Assembly: GCF_000519205.1 (NCBI RefSeq)
Contig: NZ_KI912598.1
Location: 50,400-114,399, forward strand
Origin: Amycolatopsis taiwanensis DSM 45107
Lineage (GTDB): Bacteria > Actinomycetota > Actinomycetes > Mycobacteriales > Pseudonocardiaceae
Direction: 5' to 3'
DNA: 64,000 nt
A program made the translations under genes and the position numbers. The number at the start of each line of letters is the position of its first letter. Position 1 is the stretch's first letter. This document shows positions 47,266 through 61,065 of the stretch, piece after piece. The notes under the pieces were generated by a model, which had not been told where the DNA came from, did not search any database, and saw nothing but the letters and a program-made list of their open reading frames with translations.

Positions 47266-47670
47266 TCACCCGAGGACGTGATCGCCCGCGCTGGTCGTGT
47301 CCCCGGCGTCGGCGAACCTCGTGAAGGTGAACTCCACGTGGCCGGCCGTGTCCGCGCCGGCGGAGTCCCCGACCCGCGCGGTGACCACCCCCGCCGGGTC
47401 GCTGTCGTGCAGGCGGGCCAGCAACTGCGCGAACGCTTCGAGCGCACCGACGGGTTCGGCTCGGGTTTGGATCAGGGTCCGGTGCAGCGCGCTGATGTTC
47501 AGCCCCTCCCCGGTGCCACTGCCGATCGATACGGCCAGCGTCGCGTCGACCAGCCAGTGTGCGGTCTTGCCGGAAAGCGCGGGTGCCGGATGCGCGGACA
47601 GCTCGATGATCCGGTCAGCGCGAATGAGCCCGTCGGTGAACGTGCGTACCCAGACCTTGGCCAGTCCCAT
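47266..47670 (-). CDS. Hypothetical protein, 134 residues
   Basis: A soluble protein with no signal peptide. It opens with MGLAKVWVRTFTDGLIRADRIIELSAHPAP, then a KTAHWLVDATLAVSIGSGTGEGLNISALHRTLIQT core and ends in an acidic Asp/Thr-rich tail. The family is not one I can name. The ATG at 47670 follows [18 protein letters not shown] purine-rich sequence on the minus strand. It is divergent, by only 39 bp, from a PCMT-type methyltransferase, which suggests a shared control region and possibly a shared process. Confidence 0.6.
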   Translation of the reverse strand: MGLAKVWVRTFTDGLIRADRIIELSAHPAPALSGKTAHWLVDATLAVSIGSGTGEGLNISALHRTLIQTRAEPVGALEAFAQLLARLHDSDPAGVVTARVGDSAGADTAGHVEFTFTRFADAGDTTSAGDHVLG

Positions 47671-47709
47671 CTCTTTCCCCTTCTCACCTTGTCATGCTTC
47701 GATTATCGG

Positions 47710-49020
47710 GTGTCAACCAGTTCGGCGGCGCTGCGAAAGGAACTCGTCCGGCGGTTGAGGGACGGCGTGGGCATGGTCGACGAGCGGGTGCTCGGCGCGT
47801 TCGAGACCGTGCCGCGGCATCTGTTCCTGCCCGAGATCGCCGCGGAGACGGCGTATCAGGACGAGGCGATCGTGACCAAGCGCGACGTCGATGGCCAGGC
47901 CATCAGTTCCTCGTCCCAGCCCGCGATGATGGCCCTGATGCTGGACCAGCTCGGCCTGGCGCCCGGGCACCGCGTCCTGGAGATCGGCGCGGGCACCGGC
48001 TACAACGCGGCGCTGATGTACGAGCTGGTTTCGCCCGGCGGCGAGGTGGTGAGCGTCGACATCGACGCGGACCTCGTCGCGGGCGCGCGGGAGAACCTGG
48101 CAAGTGCCGGATGTCGTGGCGTCGACGTGGTCTGCGCGGACGGCGTGGCCGGCCATCCCGAACGTGCCCCGTACGACCGGATCATCGCCACGGTCGGCGT
48201 GTGGGACCTCGCGCCCGCCTGGCTGGACCAGCTCGCACCGGGCGGCCGCCTCGTGGCCCCGCTGGATCTCGGCGGGCCCCAGCGATCGGTGGCGTTCGAC
48301 GCCGTGGACGGCTACTGGGCGGGCCGGTCCGCCCTGCCCTGCGGGTTCATGCGGCTGCGCGGCGCGTTCGCCGGTCCCGAGCGAACCGACGTGCTGGACT
48401 GCGAAACCGGGCTGACCATCACGTTGCCACGCGGCGGAAGCCTCGACCGGCAGGCCGTCCTGGCCGCGTTCACCGAGCCGCCGGTGCGCCGGGACAGCGA
48501 GGTGACCGTCGATTCGCGCGAGGTGTTCGGTGGGCTCGGCCTGTGGCTCGCGATCCGCGGATCGGGCTGGTGCACGCTGTCCGAGTCGGCCACCGCGCGC
48601 CGGTCGCACCTTTCCGAGCTGTCGCTGAGTATCGGGGAACGGTGGTTGACGGCCGGGTTCTCCGCCACGGACAGCCTGGCCCTGCTCGGCCGGCAGGACA
48701 CGCTCACCGCGCTCGGTTACGGGCCGCGCGGCGCGGAGCTGGCTACCGCGCTGGCCGGGGAGATCCGGGCCTGGGACGCGGCAGGCCGGCCGGGCGGTGC
48801 CGGCCTGCGCGTGGACGCCTTCCCAGCGTCCACATCGGACAGTGTGATTGCGGCGCACTCTCTTGTGCGGCGGCGCAGAAGCAGGCGGCGGCCGGGGCCC
48901 GACCCGGCACGACCGGACGGGCAACTCGGCGAATCTTCGCCGATCAGGCCCTCCGGTGAACTGGCCGACCGGTACGTCCTCGACAAGACCCACACGCGCC
49001 TGGTCCTGTCCTTCACCTGA
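47710..49020 (+). CDS. Protein-L-isoaspartate O-methyltransferase family protein with long C-terminal extension
   Basis: A 436-residue protein. Residues 10 to about 210 form a PCMT-type SAM-dependent methyltransferase: VPRHLFLPE, SSSSQPAMMALMLDQL, motif I VLEIGAGTGYNAAL (about residue 85), and VSVDIDADLV. Ordinary PCMT ends near residue 215; here about 220 further residues follow, with a globular region and a basic patch RRRRSRRRPG. Such extended forms are known in actinobacteria, some linked to peptide (RiPP) maturation, but no precursor peptide is visible here. The GTG at 47710 has no clear ribosome-binding site, so it may be leaderless. Confidence 0.75.
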   Translation: MSTSSAALRKELVRRLRDGVGMVDERVLGAFETVPRHLFLPEIAAETAYQDEAIVTKRDVDGQAISSSSQPAMMALMLDQLGLAPGHRVLEIGAGTGYNAALMYELVSPGGEVVSVDIDADLVAGARENLASAGCRGVDVVCADGVAGHPERAPYDRIIATVGVWDLAPAWLDQLAPGGRLVAPLDLGGPQRSVAFDAVDGYWAGRSALPCGFMRLRGAFAGPERTDVLDCETGLTITLPRGGSLDRQAVLAAFTEPPVRRDSEVTVDSREVFGGLGLWLAIRGSGWCTLSESATARRSHLSELSLSIGERWLTAGFSATDSLALLGRQDTLTALGYGPRGAELATALAGEIRAWDAAGRPGGAGLRVDAFPASTSDSVIAAHSLVRRRRSRRRPGPDPARPDGQLGESSPIRPSGELADRYVLDKTHTRLVLSFT

Positions 49021-49022
49021 AC

Positions 49023-49051
49023 GTGGGGGCCGCCGGTCCGGCGGCCCCCAC
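49023..49051. terminator. 14-bp hairpin between convergent genes
   Basis: GTGGGGGCCGCCGG (49023-49036) and CCGGCGGCCCCCAC (49038-49051) are perfect complements, directly after the methyltransferase stop and before the carboxylase stop. It should terminate both transcripts. Confidence 0.75.
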
Positions 49052-49056
49052 CTGGG

Positions 49057-54501
<5,445 letters not shown>

Positions 54502-54539
54502 CGACTAAGCCTCCAAACAACAACGGACACAGCAGGGCA

Positions 54540-54565
54540 TGGCGCCCCTCGACGTAGGGGCGCCA
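54540..54565. promoter_or_regulatory. 10-bp hairpin in the leader of the carboxylase gene
   Basis: TGGCGCCCCT (54540-54549) pairs with AGGGGCGCCA (54556-54565) around a 6-nt loop, 40-65 bp upstream of the carboxylase GTG. It may terminate the upstream amidohydrolase transcript (both genes are on the minus strand) or act in the carboxylase leader. The rest of 54502-54721 shows no gene. Confidence 0.5.
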
Positions 54566-54721
54566 ACTCCTAACCTTGTCCACTACTGCCCGGTACGGAA
54601 ACGGCGGGACTCGCCACCTGCCGCGGCCGAAAATTGTGGGGTCTCGCTAACCGGCGATTTGTCGACACGGCTCGCGGTCACTCTGGACGGGGTCCCGCGC
54701 CCCCGGTCTCGACCTTCGTTC

Positions 54722-56053
54722 TCACCGCGGCCTCGCGACGGATGTGGTCAGGGCGGTTTGCCGGTCCACGACGGTTCTGCTCACCAACCGTCCGTTGTGG
54801 ACGACGATGCGGGCGTCGCCGGGACCGGCCAGCGCGTCGGTGAGCGAATCCGCCCGCACCGCTACGAAGTTCGCGCACGCGCCGACGGCAGGCCCGCCCT
54901 GCGGCAGGCCCAGCGCGGTCCGTCCGCCGTCGGTGACCGTGGCCAGCGCCGACGCCGCGTCCAGGTGCCCGGCGGTGATCAGCAGGGACGCCGTCTCGAA
55001 CGGGTCCGCGCGGCCCATCGGGTTGAACGGGTCGCGCAGGTTGTCGCCGCCGGCCGCCACGTCGACCCCGGCGTCCAGCAGAGCCCGCAACGCGGGAAGG
55101 CCGCGGGGCCGGAACCGGGCGTGCTCGCGGCCCTGCAGGTAGAGGTTGGTGATCGGCAGGCTCACGATGCCGATTCCGGCCGCCCGAACCTCGGCGATGA
55201 CATCGGCGAGCTGTTCGGGTTCGAGCGAGCCCAGGCTGACGCAGTGGCTCGCGATCACCCGTTGCCGCAGGCCGCGGGCGCGAACCTGGCGGCACAGCTC
55301 CCGGATGGACAGCACATCGGTGCCGAGTTGCTCGTCGGTGTGCAGGTCGACCGGGAGGCCGAAGCGTTCGGCGAGATCGAGCAGGCAGGTCGTCTCCGCG
55401 ACCGGATCCGCGCACAGGTGCGGGCATCCGCCGAGCACGTCCACCCCGAGCGCGATCGCGCCGGCGATGAGTGGTTCCGGGGTGCCTTCGGGGATGAGCA
55501 CCGCGACCTGCACGTCCATCAGCTCGCGGACCTCGTCCCGGAGCCGGGTCATCGCTTCGATGCCGCGCAACGGCTCCGGGCCGGGCAGGATGTCGGCGTG
55601 CGTGCGGACCGTCGTGCAGCCGTTGGCCAGGTAAGCGCTGAGGGCGCGCCGGGCCCGGCGGTAGACGTCCTCGCCGGTCACCGTCTCCGCGTAGGCACAC
55701 CAGCTCGCGATGGCGGCACGCAGGTCGCCGTAGGTCTGCTCGCACCCTCGCCAGCTGAACGCCTTGTCCAGGTGGGCGTGCGGCTCGGTGGTGGCGCTGA
55801 GCAGCAGCCACCCGGGCAGCGAAAGGTCTCCGTCCCCACCCGCCTCCCCGGCCGCGCCCGCGGGATCCACGCCCGCGCTCGCCGGGCCCACAGGTGCGGT
55901 AGCAGGGCCCACAGGTGCGTCGGTCGGGTCCACGGATGCGGTAGCCGGGTCCACGGCTGTCACGATGCCGTTCTCCACCGTGACGTCCGCGACCGTGCCA
56001 TCCACAAGGGACACTCCGGTGATCCGGTGTACCGGTTGCCCGACCCGTGTCAT
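54722..56053 (-). CDS. Amidohydrolase (cytosine deaminase-like) with an internal 21-bp repeat tract
   Basis: A 443-residue metal-dependent deaminase/hydrolase of the CodA branch. Metal and catalytic motifs are TTEPHAHLDKAF (His-x-His), VDLHTDEQLG, ASHCVSLG and AAGGDNLRDPF. After residue 35 a low-complexity tract VDPATASVDPTDAPVGPATA continues for about 35 residues; it is encoded by 21-bp tandem units (about 55865-55965) just before the active-site strand. Relatives have a short linker there. The ATG at 56053 abuts repeat array 4. With the nearby nucleoside hydrolase it suggests base or nucleoside salvage, though the substrate is not certain. Confidence 0.8.
   Translation of the reverse strand: MTRVGQPVHRITGVSLVDGTVADVTVENGIVTAVDPATASVDPTDAPVGPATAPVGPASAGVDPAGAAGEAGGDGDLSLPGWLLLSATTEPHAHLDKAFSWRGCEQTYGDLRAAIASWCAYAETVTGEDVYRRARRALSAYLANGCTTVRTHADILPGPEPLRGIEAMTRLRDEVRELMDVQVAVLIPEGTPEPLIAGAIALGVDVLGGCPHLCADPVAETTCLLDLAERFGLPVDLHTDEQLGTDVLSIRELCRQVRARGLRQRVIASHCVSLGSLEPEQLADVIAEVRAAGIGIVSLPITNLYLQGREHARFRPRGLPALRALLDAGVDVAAGGDNLRDPFNPMGRADPFETASLLITAGHLDAASALATVTDGGRTALGLPQGGPAVGACANFVAVRADSLTDALAGPGDARIVVHNGRLVSRTVVDRQTALTTSVARPR
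55865..55965 (-). repeat. In-frame 21-bp tandem repeats inside the amidohydrolase gene
   Basis: Four to five units of 21 bp read, on the + strand, GGGCCCACAGGTGCGGTAGC and close variants (GGGTCCACGGATGCGG). They code for a seven-residue period of the form V-(D/G)-P-A-x-A-x. The sequence differs from the intergenic arrays but shares their unit length, and lies only about 100 bp from array 4. Confidence 0.75.
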
Positions 56054-56068
56054 GTCAAGGCACGTTAC

Positions 56069-56530
56069 GCCCGGCGTGTCCCCGTTTCCGTCACGCGTGT
56101 CCCCGCCCCAGGACGCCGTGTCCCCGCTTCAGGCGCCGGAGTTCCCGCTTTAGGCGCCCGAGTTCCCGCTTCAGGCGCCTGAGTTCGCGGTTCAAGACGC
56201 GTGTGTCCCCGCTTCAGGCGTATGAGTTCCCGGTTCGGGTGCCCGAGTTCCCCGTTCGGAGCGGTGAGTTCCGGCTTTGGCGCGTCCCAGCGTCGTCCCC
56301 GCCGGGTGATACCGACGAAAGGTGTGTAACTCGGGCGCCGGAACTCAGAACTCGGGTGCCTGAGCCCGGAACTCGGCTGCTGGAACCCGGAACTCGGGTG
56401 CCTGGGCCGGGGACACAGCTGCTGGAACCCGGAACTCGCGTGCCTGAGCCCGGAACTCGCGTGCCTGAGCCCGGAACTCGGGTGCCTGAGCCCGGAACTC
56501 GGGGGCTGGAGGCGGGGACACGGGTTGGAA
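56069..56530. repeat. Dimorphic 21-bp repeat array 4, two opposed halves
   Basis: The left half (about 56069-56285) has about ten units in the GCGTGTCCCCG / GCCGAGTTCCCG orientation. A non-repeat centre of about 45 bp follows. The right half (about 56330-56530) has about ten 21-bp units in the reverse orientation, mostly CCCGGAACTCGGGTGCCTG with two GGGGACAC units. It fills most of the gap between the amidohydrolase start and the nucleoside hydrolase stop, so the amidohydrolase promoter must lie within or through it. Confidence 0.85.
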
Positions 56531-56647
56531 AGCGCTTACTGGATCGGCGGTTCGGCGCGGCTGGTGAGGGCAGTGAGCGCCGGTCGAGGACGTGAGGGCA
56601 GGGAGGGCCGGTCGAGCACGTCAGGGCGGGGGAGCGGGGGGAGCGGG

Positions 56648-57610
56648 TCAGGGCAGGGAGAGTCGGTCGAGCACGAAAGCCCGCAGCCCGTCCAGGTCCG
56701 TGTCGACGGCGACGTGGACGGTGCCTGCCGGTACTGGTCCTTCGGCTTCGTCGCGCGCCAGGCCGGGCCGGCGGTCCACCAGCGTCGCGCCGCGTCCGGG
56801 CCCCGAGGTGCAGTCGATCTCGATCGGGAACGGCTCCGTGCGCAGGATGCCGGGCCGGATCGCCTCCGCGACGGCGACCGCGTCGTGCATGGCCATCCCA
56901 TCGAAGCCCAGCACTTTCCGATAGGAGGCGACGTAGTCCGGGGTCAGCGCGGTAAGGGCGGAGCCGACCGCGCCGGCCGCGGCGAGCTTGGCCAGCCACG
57001 CGGAATCCACCGCGCAGCGCAGCGTCAGGTCCAGCGGCACCAGGACGCACGGCACGTCCTCCTCGACCAGCACGCGCCGGGCGGCCTCGGGGTCGCTCCA
57101 GATGTTGAATTCGGCCACCGGCGTGCTGTTCCCGCCGTTCAGCCCGCCGCCCATGATCACGATCCGGTCGATGTGTTCGCGGGCGCCGGGGTGCGTGGCG
57201 AGCAGCAGCGCGATGTTGGTCAACGGTCCGATCGCGGCGATGGTGACCGGCTCGTCCGCGGTCTCGAGCAGCTCGGCCAGCAGGTTCACCGCGCCTGACC
57301 GGTGCGCTTCCCGCGTGGGCTCCGGCAGCATCGACGAGCGTCCGGAGAGTCCGTCCGCGCCGTGGATCCGCGTGGCGCGGCTTCGCTGCGGGTGCACCAG
57401 CGGACGGTCGGCACCCGCGCCGACGGGCACGTCGGAACGCCCGCACAGGGCGAGCAGGCGCAGCGCGTTGCGGGTCGTGTCCGGCAGCGACACGTTGCCG
57501 AAAACCGTTGTCACGCCGAGGAGCTCCACGTCCTCGCTCAGTGCCGCCAGCGCGATCGCGAACGCGTCGTCCACACCCGGGTCGGTGTCGATGATCAGCT
57601 TCTGGCCCAC
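56648..57610 (-). CDS. Nucleoside hydrolase (inosine-uridine preferring type)
   Basis: A 320-residue Ca-dependent N-glycosidase that splits ribonucleosides to base and ribose. The metal motif is IIDTDPGVDDAFAI at the N-terminus, with VTTVFGNVS, IAAIGPLTNIALLL, IMGGGLNGGNSTPVAEFNIWSDPEAA and the catalytic His in DGMAMHDAVAVA. The GTG at 57610 puts the metal motif at residue 7, as usual; a longer frame to 57661 is possible but unneeded. The same direction as the amidohydrolase downstream, but repeat array 4 separates them. Confidence 0.9.
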   Translation of the reverse strand: MGQKLIIDTDPGVDDAFAIALAALSEDVELLGVTTVFGNVSLPDTTRNALRLLALCGRSDVPVGAGADRPLVHPQRSRATRIHGADGLSGRSSMLPEPTREAHRSGAVNLLAELLETADEPVTIAAIGPLTNIALLLATHPGAREHIDRIVIMGGGLNGGNSTPVAEFNIWSDPEAARRVLVEEDVPCVLVPLDLTLRCAVDSAWLAKLAAAGAVGSALTALTPDYVASYRKVLGFDGMAMHDAVAVAEAIRPGILRTEPFPIEIDCTSGPGRGATLVDRRPGLARDEAEGPVPAGTVHVAVDTDLDGLRAFVLDRLSLP

Positions 57611-57682
57611 CGGACAGCATCTCCCTCCGACCGCGGTCACCTCGGACCGCACCACGTTCAAACCGCACTCTAACCTCGAGCC

Positions 57683-58438
57683 ATGACATCGATGTGGGGC
57701 GCGCCCGTGTTTTCCCGGGCGCGGGGCTGGTGGCGGGCGCGTCGCGATCCCCGTCAGGCGCGGTTTCTGACCATCGACTCACTGCGCTGGGTGCTGCGTA
57801 ACCACGCGTACACCCCGTGGTACCTCGTGCGGTACTGGCGGCTGTTGAAGTTCCGGCTGGCCAACCCGCACATCATCCTGCGCGGCATGGTCTTCCTCGG
57901 CAAGAACGTGGAGATCCACAGCCGGCCGGGGTATGGCCGGATGGAGATCGGGCGATGGGTGCACATCGGTGACGGCAACGCCATCCGTTGTCACGAGGGG
58001 TCGCTGCGGATCGGCGACAAGGCGGTGTTCGGCCGCCAGAACGTGGTCAACTGTTATCTCGACATAGAGTTCGGCAAGGCGGCCCTGGTCGCCGACTGGG
58101 TCTACATCTGCGACTTCGACCACGTCACCACCGACATCACGCAGCCCATCAAGGACCAGGGGATCGTCAAGTCGCCGGTGCGGATCGGGCCGGACACCTG
58201 GATCGGTACGAAGGTGTCGGTGCTGCGCGGCACCCGCATCGGCCGGGGCTGCGTGCTCGGCGCGCACGCGGTGGTGCGCGGTGACATTCCCGACTACTCG
58301 ATCGCCGTGGGCTCCCCGGCCCGCGTCGTCCGTGACCGGCGCGCCGACTACGAGGCGGACGCCGAACGACGCGAGGCGGTCCGGGACATGGCCCGCAAGG
58401 CGGACAAGGCGCTGCAGAAGCTGCTCGAGGACTCCTGA
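57683..58438 (+). CDS. Hexapeptide-repeat acyltransferase (Rv3034c-like)
   Basis: A 251-residue left-handed beta-helix transferase. Hexad repeats run from about residue 70 to 215 (IEIG/IGDGNAIRCHEGSLRIGDKAVFG, VRIGPDTWIGTKVSVLRGTRIGRGCVLGAHAVVRGDIPDYSIAVGSPARVV), the pattern of LbH acetyltransferases. The catalytic-type His in DFDHVTTDI is present. The N-terminal part is basic (RARGWWRARRDPRQARF) and may touch the membrane. A similar protein is M. tuberculosis Rv3034c. Probably acylates a cell-envelope sugar or lipid; the target is unknown. Confidence 0.8.
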   Translation: MTSMWGAPVFSRARGWWRARRDPRQARFLTIDSLRWVLRNHAYTPWYLVRYWRLLKFRLANPHIILRGMVFLGKNVEIHSRPGYGRMEIGRWVHIGDGNAIRCHEGSLRIGDKAVFGRQNVVNCYLDIEFGKAALVADWVYICDFDHVTTDITQPIKDQGIVKSPVRIGPDTWIGTKVSVLRGTRIGRGCVLGAHAVVRGDIPDYSIAVGSPARVVRDRRADYEADAERREAVRDMARKADKALQKLLEDS

Positions 58439-58454
58439 GCCGGCGGCGAAGCGG

Positions 58455-59516
58455 TCAGGCACCCGAGAGGGGGCGCGGCCCGCTCGACTCGCGCACGACG
58501 AGTTCGGGCTTGATCAGCCGCCGGACCGGCGGGCTCACTTCTCCGGCGACCCGCTGCAGCACGAGCGCGACGGCAAGCTCGCCGATCAGCCGGGTCGGCA
58601 GCCGGATCGAGGAGAGTGAGGGACGCATCCACGCGGAATACGGGTGGTCCCCGTAACCCACCACGCGTACGTCCTCGGGAACGCGGATGTCCCGCTCGGC
58701 CAGAGCCCGGACGACGCCGAGCGCGAAGTAGTCGTCCCCGACCGTGACGGCGTCGAACGCGATGCCCGTCTCCAGGAACTCGAGGCAGGCACGGTAGGCC
58801 TCCTCCGGGCGCCAGTCGGACTCTCCGGTCTCGAACCGCCGTGTCGGCACCGGGACCGTGCGGGATTTCGTGCCCTCGACCTCGCCGAGGGCACGAACGA
58901 ATCCGCGTTGCCGGTTGGCGATGGTGCTGATCGCCAGGTCTTCCTCGAAGCTGACGAAGGACCGGGCGCCGCGGCTGAGCAGGTGCCGGACCGCGGCGTA
59001 TTCACCGGCCTCGCTGTCCACTCCGACGAAGTCACCGCCGAGGTGGTCGATCTCGCGTGAGACGGCGACGACGGGAATGCCTTCGGCGCGCACGCTCGCC
59101 CACGGCTCACGCTCTCCCTGCACGGGGATGACGACGGCGCCGGCGAGGCCGCTGTCGACGATCTGGGCCGCGATGTCCGACTCCTGGCTCTCGCTCTCCT
59201 CCGTGCTGAAGAGATCGAGCGAGTAGCCGGCCGCCCGAGCGCCGGCCTCGATCGCCCCGATCAGCTCGGAGGCGAACATGTGGGTGGAGGAAGGAATCGT
59301 CAGCCCGATCGTCCGTGACCTCGTGCGGCTTTCCGCGGCGGGGGCCGGGACGGGCCGGGACGCGCCGGCCGTGACATACCCGATCCGCACGGCCTCCTCG
59401 AGGACGAGCTCGCGAGTGCGGGTACTCACGCCGTCCTTTCCCCGCAAGGCCCGGGAGACTGTGTTGACCGACAGGCCGAGGTTCTCGGCGAGGTCACTCA
59501 GGGTGCTTCGTCGCAT
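58455..59516 (-). CDS. LacI family transcriptional regulator
   Basis: A 353-residue repressor. The N-terminal HTH and hinge (STLSDLAENLGLSVNTVSRALRGKDGVSTRTRELVLEEAVRIGY) are typical. The periplasmic-binding-protein-like domain follows (TIGLTIPSSTHMFASELIGAIEAGARAAGY ... VRVVGYGDHPYSAWMRPSLSSIRLP). It should respond to a sugar or sugar-like ligand. A palindrome with TAACGT arms in the nearby divergent promoter is a likely target, which would place the two unknown proteins and the MHS transporter under its control. Confidence 0.9.
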   Translation of the reverse strand: MRRSTLSDLAENLGLSVNTVSRALRGKDGVSTRTRELVLEEAVRIGYVTAGASRPVPAPAAESRTRSRTIGLTIPSSTHMFASELIGAIEAGARAAGYSLDLFSTEESESQESDIAAQIVDSGLAGAVVIPVQGEREPWASVRAEGIPVVAVSREIDHLGGDFVGVDSEAGEYAAVRHLLSRGARSFVSFEEDLAISTIANRQRGFVRALGEVEGTKSRTVPVPTRRFETGESDWRPEEAYRACLEFLETGIAFDAVTVGDDYFALGVVRALAERDIRVPEDVRVVGYGDHPYSAWMRPSLSSIRLPTRLIGELAVALVLQRVAGEVSPPVRRLIKPELVVRESSGPRPLSGA

Positions 59517-59654
59517 CGTGATCCATCGTGCTCGCCTCGGACTCCTTCCAAGATCCCATCACTCTATCCACCACCCGCCGGAGAAGATTTAGCCGTGCTG
59601 TGGGCGGCCGGGTCCCGCTACCCGCACCGCCACACAAGCCATTTCAAGACAGTC

Positions 59655-59996
59655 TCACTCCTTGAGTGCGAGGTAGACCCGCGTGAGTGGAGCGGTCGAG
59701 CCGCCGGAGCGCTGCACCACCAGTCGTAGCCAGTGGCCGAAGTCGCGGACTCCAACGGTGATCACCCCGCTCGCCTCTGCCTTGACGGCGGGCGACTCGT
59801 GATCGACCCAGGCGAGGCCATCGGCGGAAACCTGGGTGGTCAGCGTGACAGTCGCGTCGTCGCACGGTTCGAGGAACTGGACGAACCAGCGGGCCTCGCC
59901 GGCCCAGGCGACCTCGAAGGGTTCGGTCGCGAACTCGTCCTCCAGGCGGATGCCACGTTCGAGGACGGCGGTCTGGGATTCACGCATGCCGGTCAC
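59655..59996 (-). CDS. Hypothetical beta-sandwich protein, 113 residues
   Basis: A small soluble protein with alternating hydrophobic strands: FEVAWAGEARWFVQFLEP, ATVTLTTQVSADGLAWVDHES, GVITVGVRDFGHWLRLVVQRSG, APLTRVYLALKE. The pattern suggests a beta-sandwich like a discoidin or carbohydrate-binding module. No signal peptide. The GTG at 59996 overlaps the upstream gene's TGA by 4 bp, so the pair is coupled. Function unknown; the LacI regulator and transporter nearby point to a carbohydrate or polyol context. Confidence 0.65.
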   Translation of the reverse strand: MTGMRESQTAVLERGIRLEDEFATEPFEVAWAGEARWFVQFLEPCDDATVTLTTQVSADGLAWVDHESPAVKAEASGVITVGVRDFGHWLRLVVQRSGGSTAPLTRVYLALKE

Positions 59997-60964
59997 CAAT
60001 CTGCCGAGATCACAACGGAGTCGAGGTAGAGGAAGTTGCGTCGCCCGCTGAGCGTGCGCACGGAGAAGTAGAAGTTGAGCAGGTTCTCCAGCGAGCCGTA
60101 CCGCTCCTCATACGGCGGCACCGGCACGTGCGACCAGTCCATCGTCTGGTCGTTGAGCTGGAGTTCGACGTTGCGGCGGGCGTCGGTGTCGATCACCCAG
60201 CGCAGGTAGTGCCAGTTGACCTTCGTCGGCACCTCGTTCATGCACAGCTCTTGCGGTTCGCCGTAGACCCGCCAGTCTTCCGGGTTCGGGGCGGTGAAGT
60301 CGGCGGCGTAGGGGTAGTCGACCTTGCCTTCGTAGTGCTCCCGCGGGGTCGGTTCCGGCACGACCGGGTACATCCACTGACGCAGCATCCGGCCCTCGGC
60401 GTCGGCGTTCTGGTACCGCGCCACCGTGTGGTAGCGCAGGCCGCCGTCGCCGCAGAGGTCGGTCGCGACCGTGAAGGCGCCGAACTCGGCTTCGGACGGG
60501 TGTTTGTTGCCGTCCCAGGTCATGTCGCCGAACTCGTTGGCGGCATCGGGGCCGACCGTGGCCTCGGCCTTGTAGGCGAGGTACGCCTCGATCTGCAGCA
60601 GGCCGCGGCCGCTCATGGTCAGCCGGCGGATCGCTGTCGCGGTGTGACCGGGGTAGGGGCGGGTCGCGAGCTTGAGCGCGTAGGTGCCCGACATCGCGCC
60701 ATGGGTGCCGACGTCGAAGAAGTCGCAAGAGGACAGTTGCGGCGGGCGGAAGTCCCGGAAGTGGCGGTCGAGGGACTCGTAGTCGCCCCGCCCGTTGTAG
60801 TTCCCGCCGAGTTCCACCCAGCCGTGCAGGCCGGAGTTGAAGTCGTCGTGGGCGAGGATCCGGCGCAGCGGGTTGAACCGGGACAGTGCGGGGTCGGTGC
60901 TTCGCAGGGCGTCGCGCAGTTGATCCCCGAGATCGCGATCTGAGCGGGATGGTGAGAGCGTCAT
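59993..60964 (-). CDS. Hypothetical jelly-roll-like protein, 323 residues
   Basis: A cytoplasmic protein without signal peptide, similar to a family I recall as DUF6772. The pattern is that of a concanavalin/LamG-like jelly roll: HDDFNSGLHGWVELGGNYN, TYALKLATRPYPGHTATAIRRLTM, LLQIEAYLAYKAEA, NFYFSVRTLSGRRNFLYLDSVVISADW. The ATG at 60964 is close to the operator. The next gene overlaps by 4 bp. With the MHS transporter divergently placed, it may take part in using a plant or animal sugar derivative; that is inference. Confidence 0.65.
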   Translation of the reverse strand: MTLSPSRSDRDLGDQLRDALRSTDPALSRFNPLRRILAHDDFNSGLHGWVELGGNYNGRGDYESLDRHFRDFRPPQLSSCDFFDVGTHGAMSGTYALKLATRPYPGHTATAIRRLTMSGRGLLQIEAYLAYKAEATVGPDAANEFGDMTWDGNKHPSEAEFGAFTVATDLCGDGGLRYHTVARYQNADAEGRMLRQWMYPVVPEPTPREHYEGKVDYPYAADFTAPNPEDWRVYGEPQELCMNEVPTKVNWHYLRWVIDTDARRNVELQLNDQTMDWSHVPVPPYEERYGSLENLLNFYFSVRTLSGRRNFLYLDSVVISADW

Positions 60965-60971
60965 GCTCTTA

Positions 60972-60987
60972 ACGTTACAAATAACGT
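60972..60987. promoter_or_regulatory. Palindromic operator in the divergent promoter, likely LacI-family site
   Basis: ACGTTA (60972-60977) and TAACGT (60982-60987) are perfect inverted repeats with a 4-nt spacer. The 8-bp TAACGTTA inside is itself a palindrome. The position, just upstream of the unknown-protein pair and 80 bp before the MHS gene, and the TAACGTTA core fit LacI-type control. Confidence 0.5.
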
Positions 60988-61005
60988 GAAGGAAGTACAA
61001 GAAGC

Positions 61006-61035
61006 TTGATTTTTGACAAGTAGCCTCGTTATGGT
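61006..61035 (+). promoter_or_regulatory. Candidate promoter of the MHS transporter
   Basis: TTGATT (61006-61011), an 18-nt spacer and TATGGT (61030-61035), 30 bp before the ATG at 61066, form a plausible sigma70 promoter; TTGACA at 61013-61018 is an alternative -35. Both lie downstream of the palindrome. Confidence 0.4.
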
Positions 61036-61065
61036 CGCGGTCGTTCATCGACGGAAGGTTCAGCA

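Noticed and set aside
46992-47324. Open frames with seven-residue repeats across array 3 (and similar ones in arrays 2, 4 and 5)
   Set aside because: A 21-bp unit leaves frames open automatically. There is no ribosome-binding site, the frames differ between arrays and array 5 has a 22-bp period, so translation is not the conserved property.
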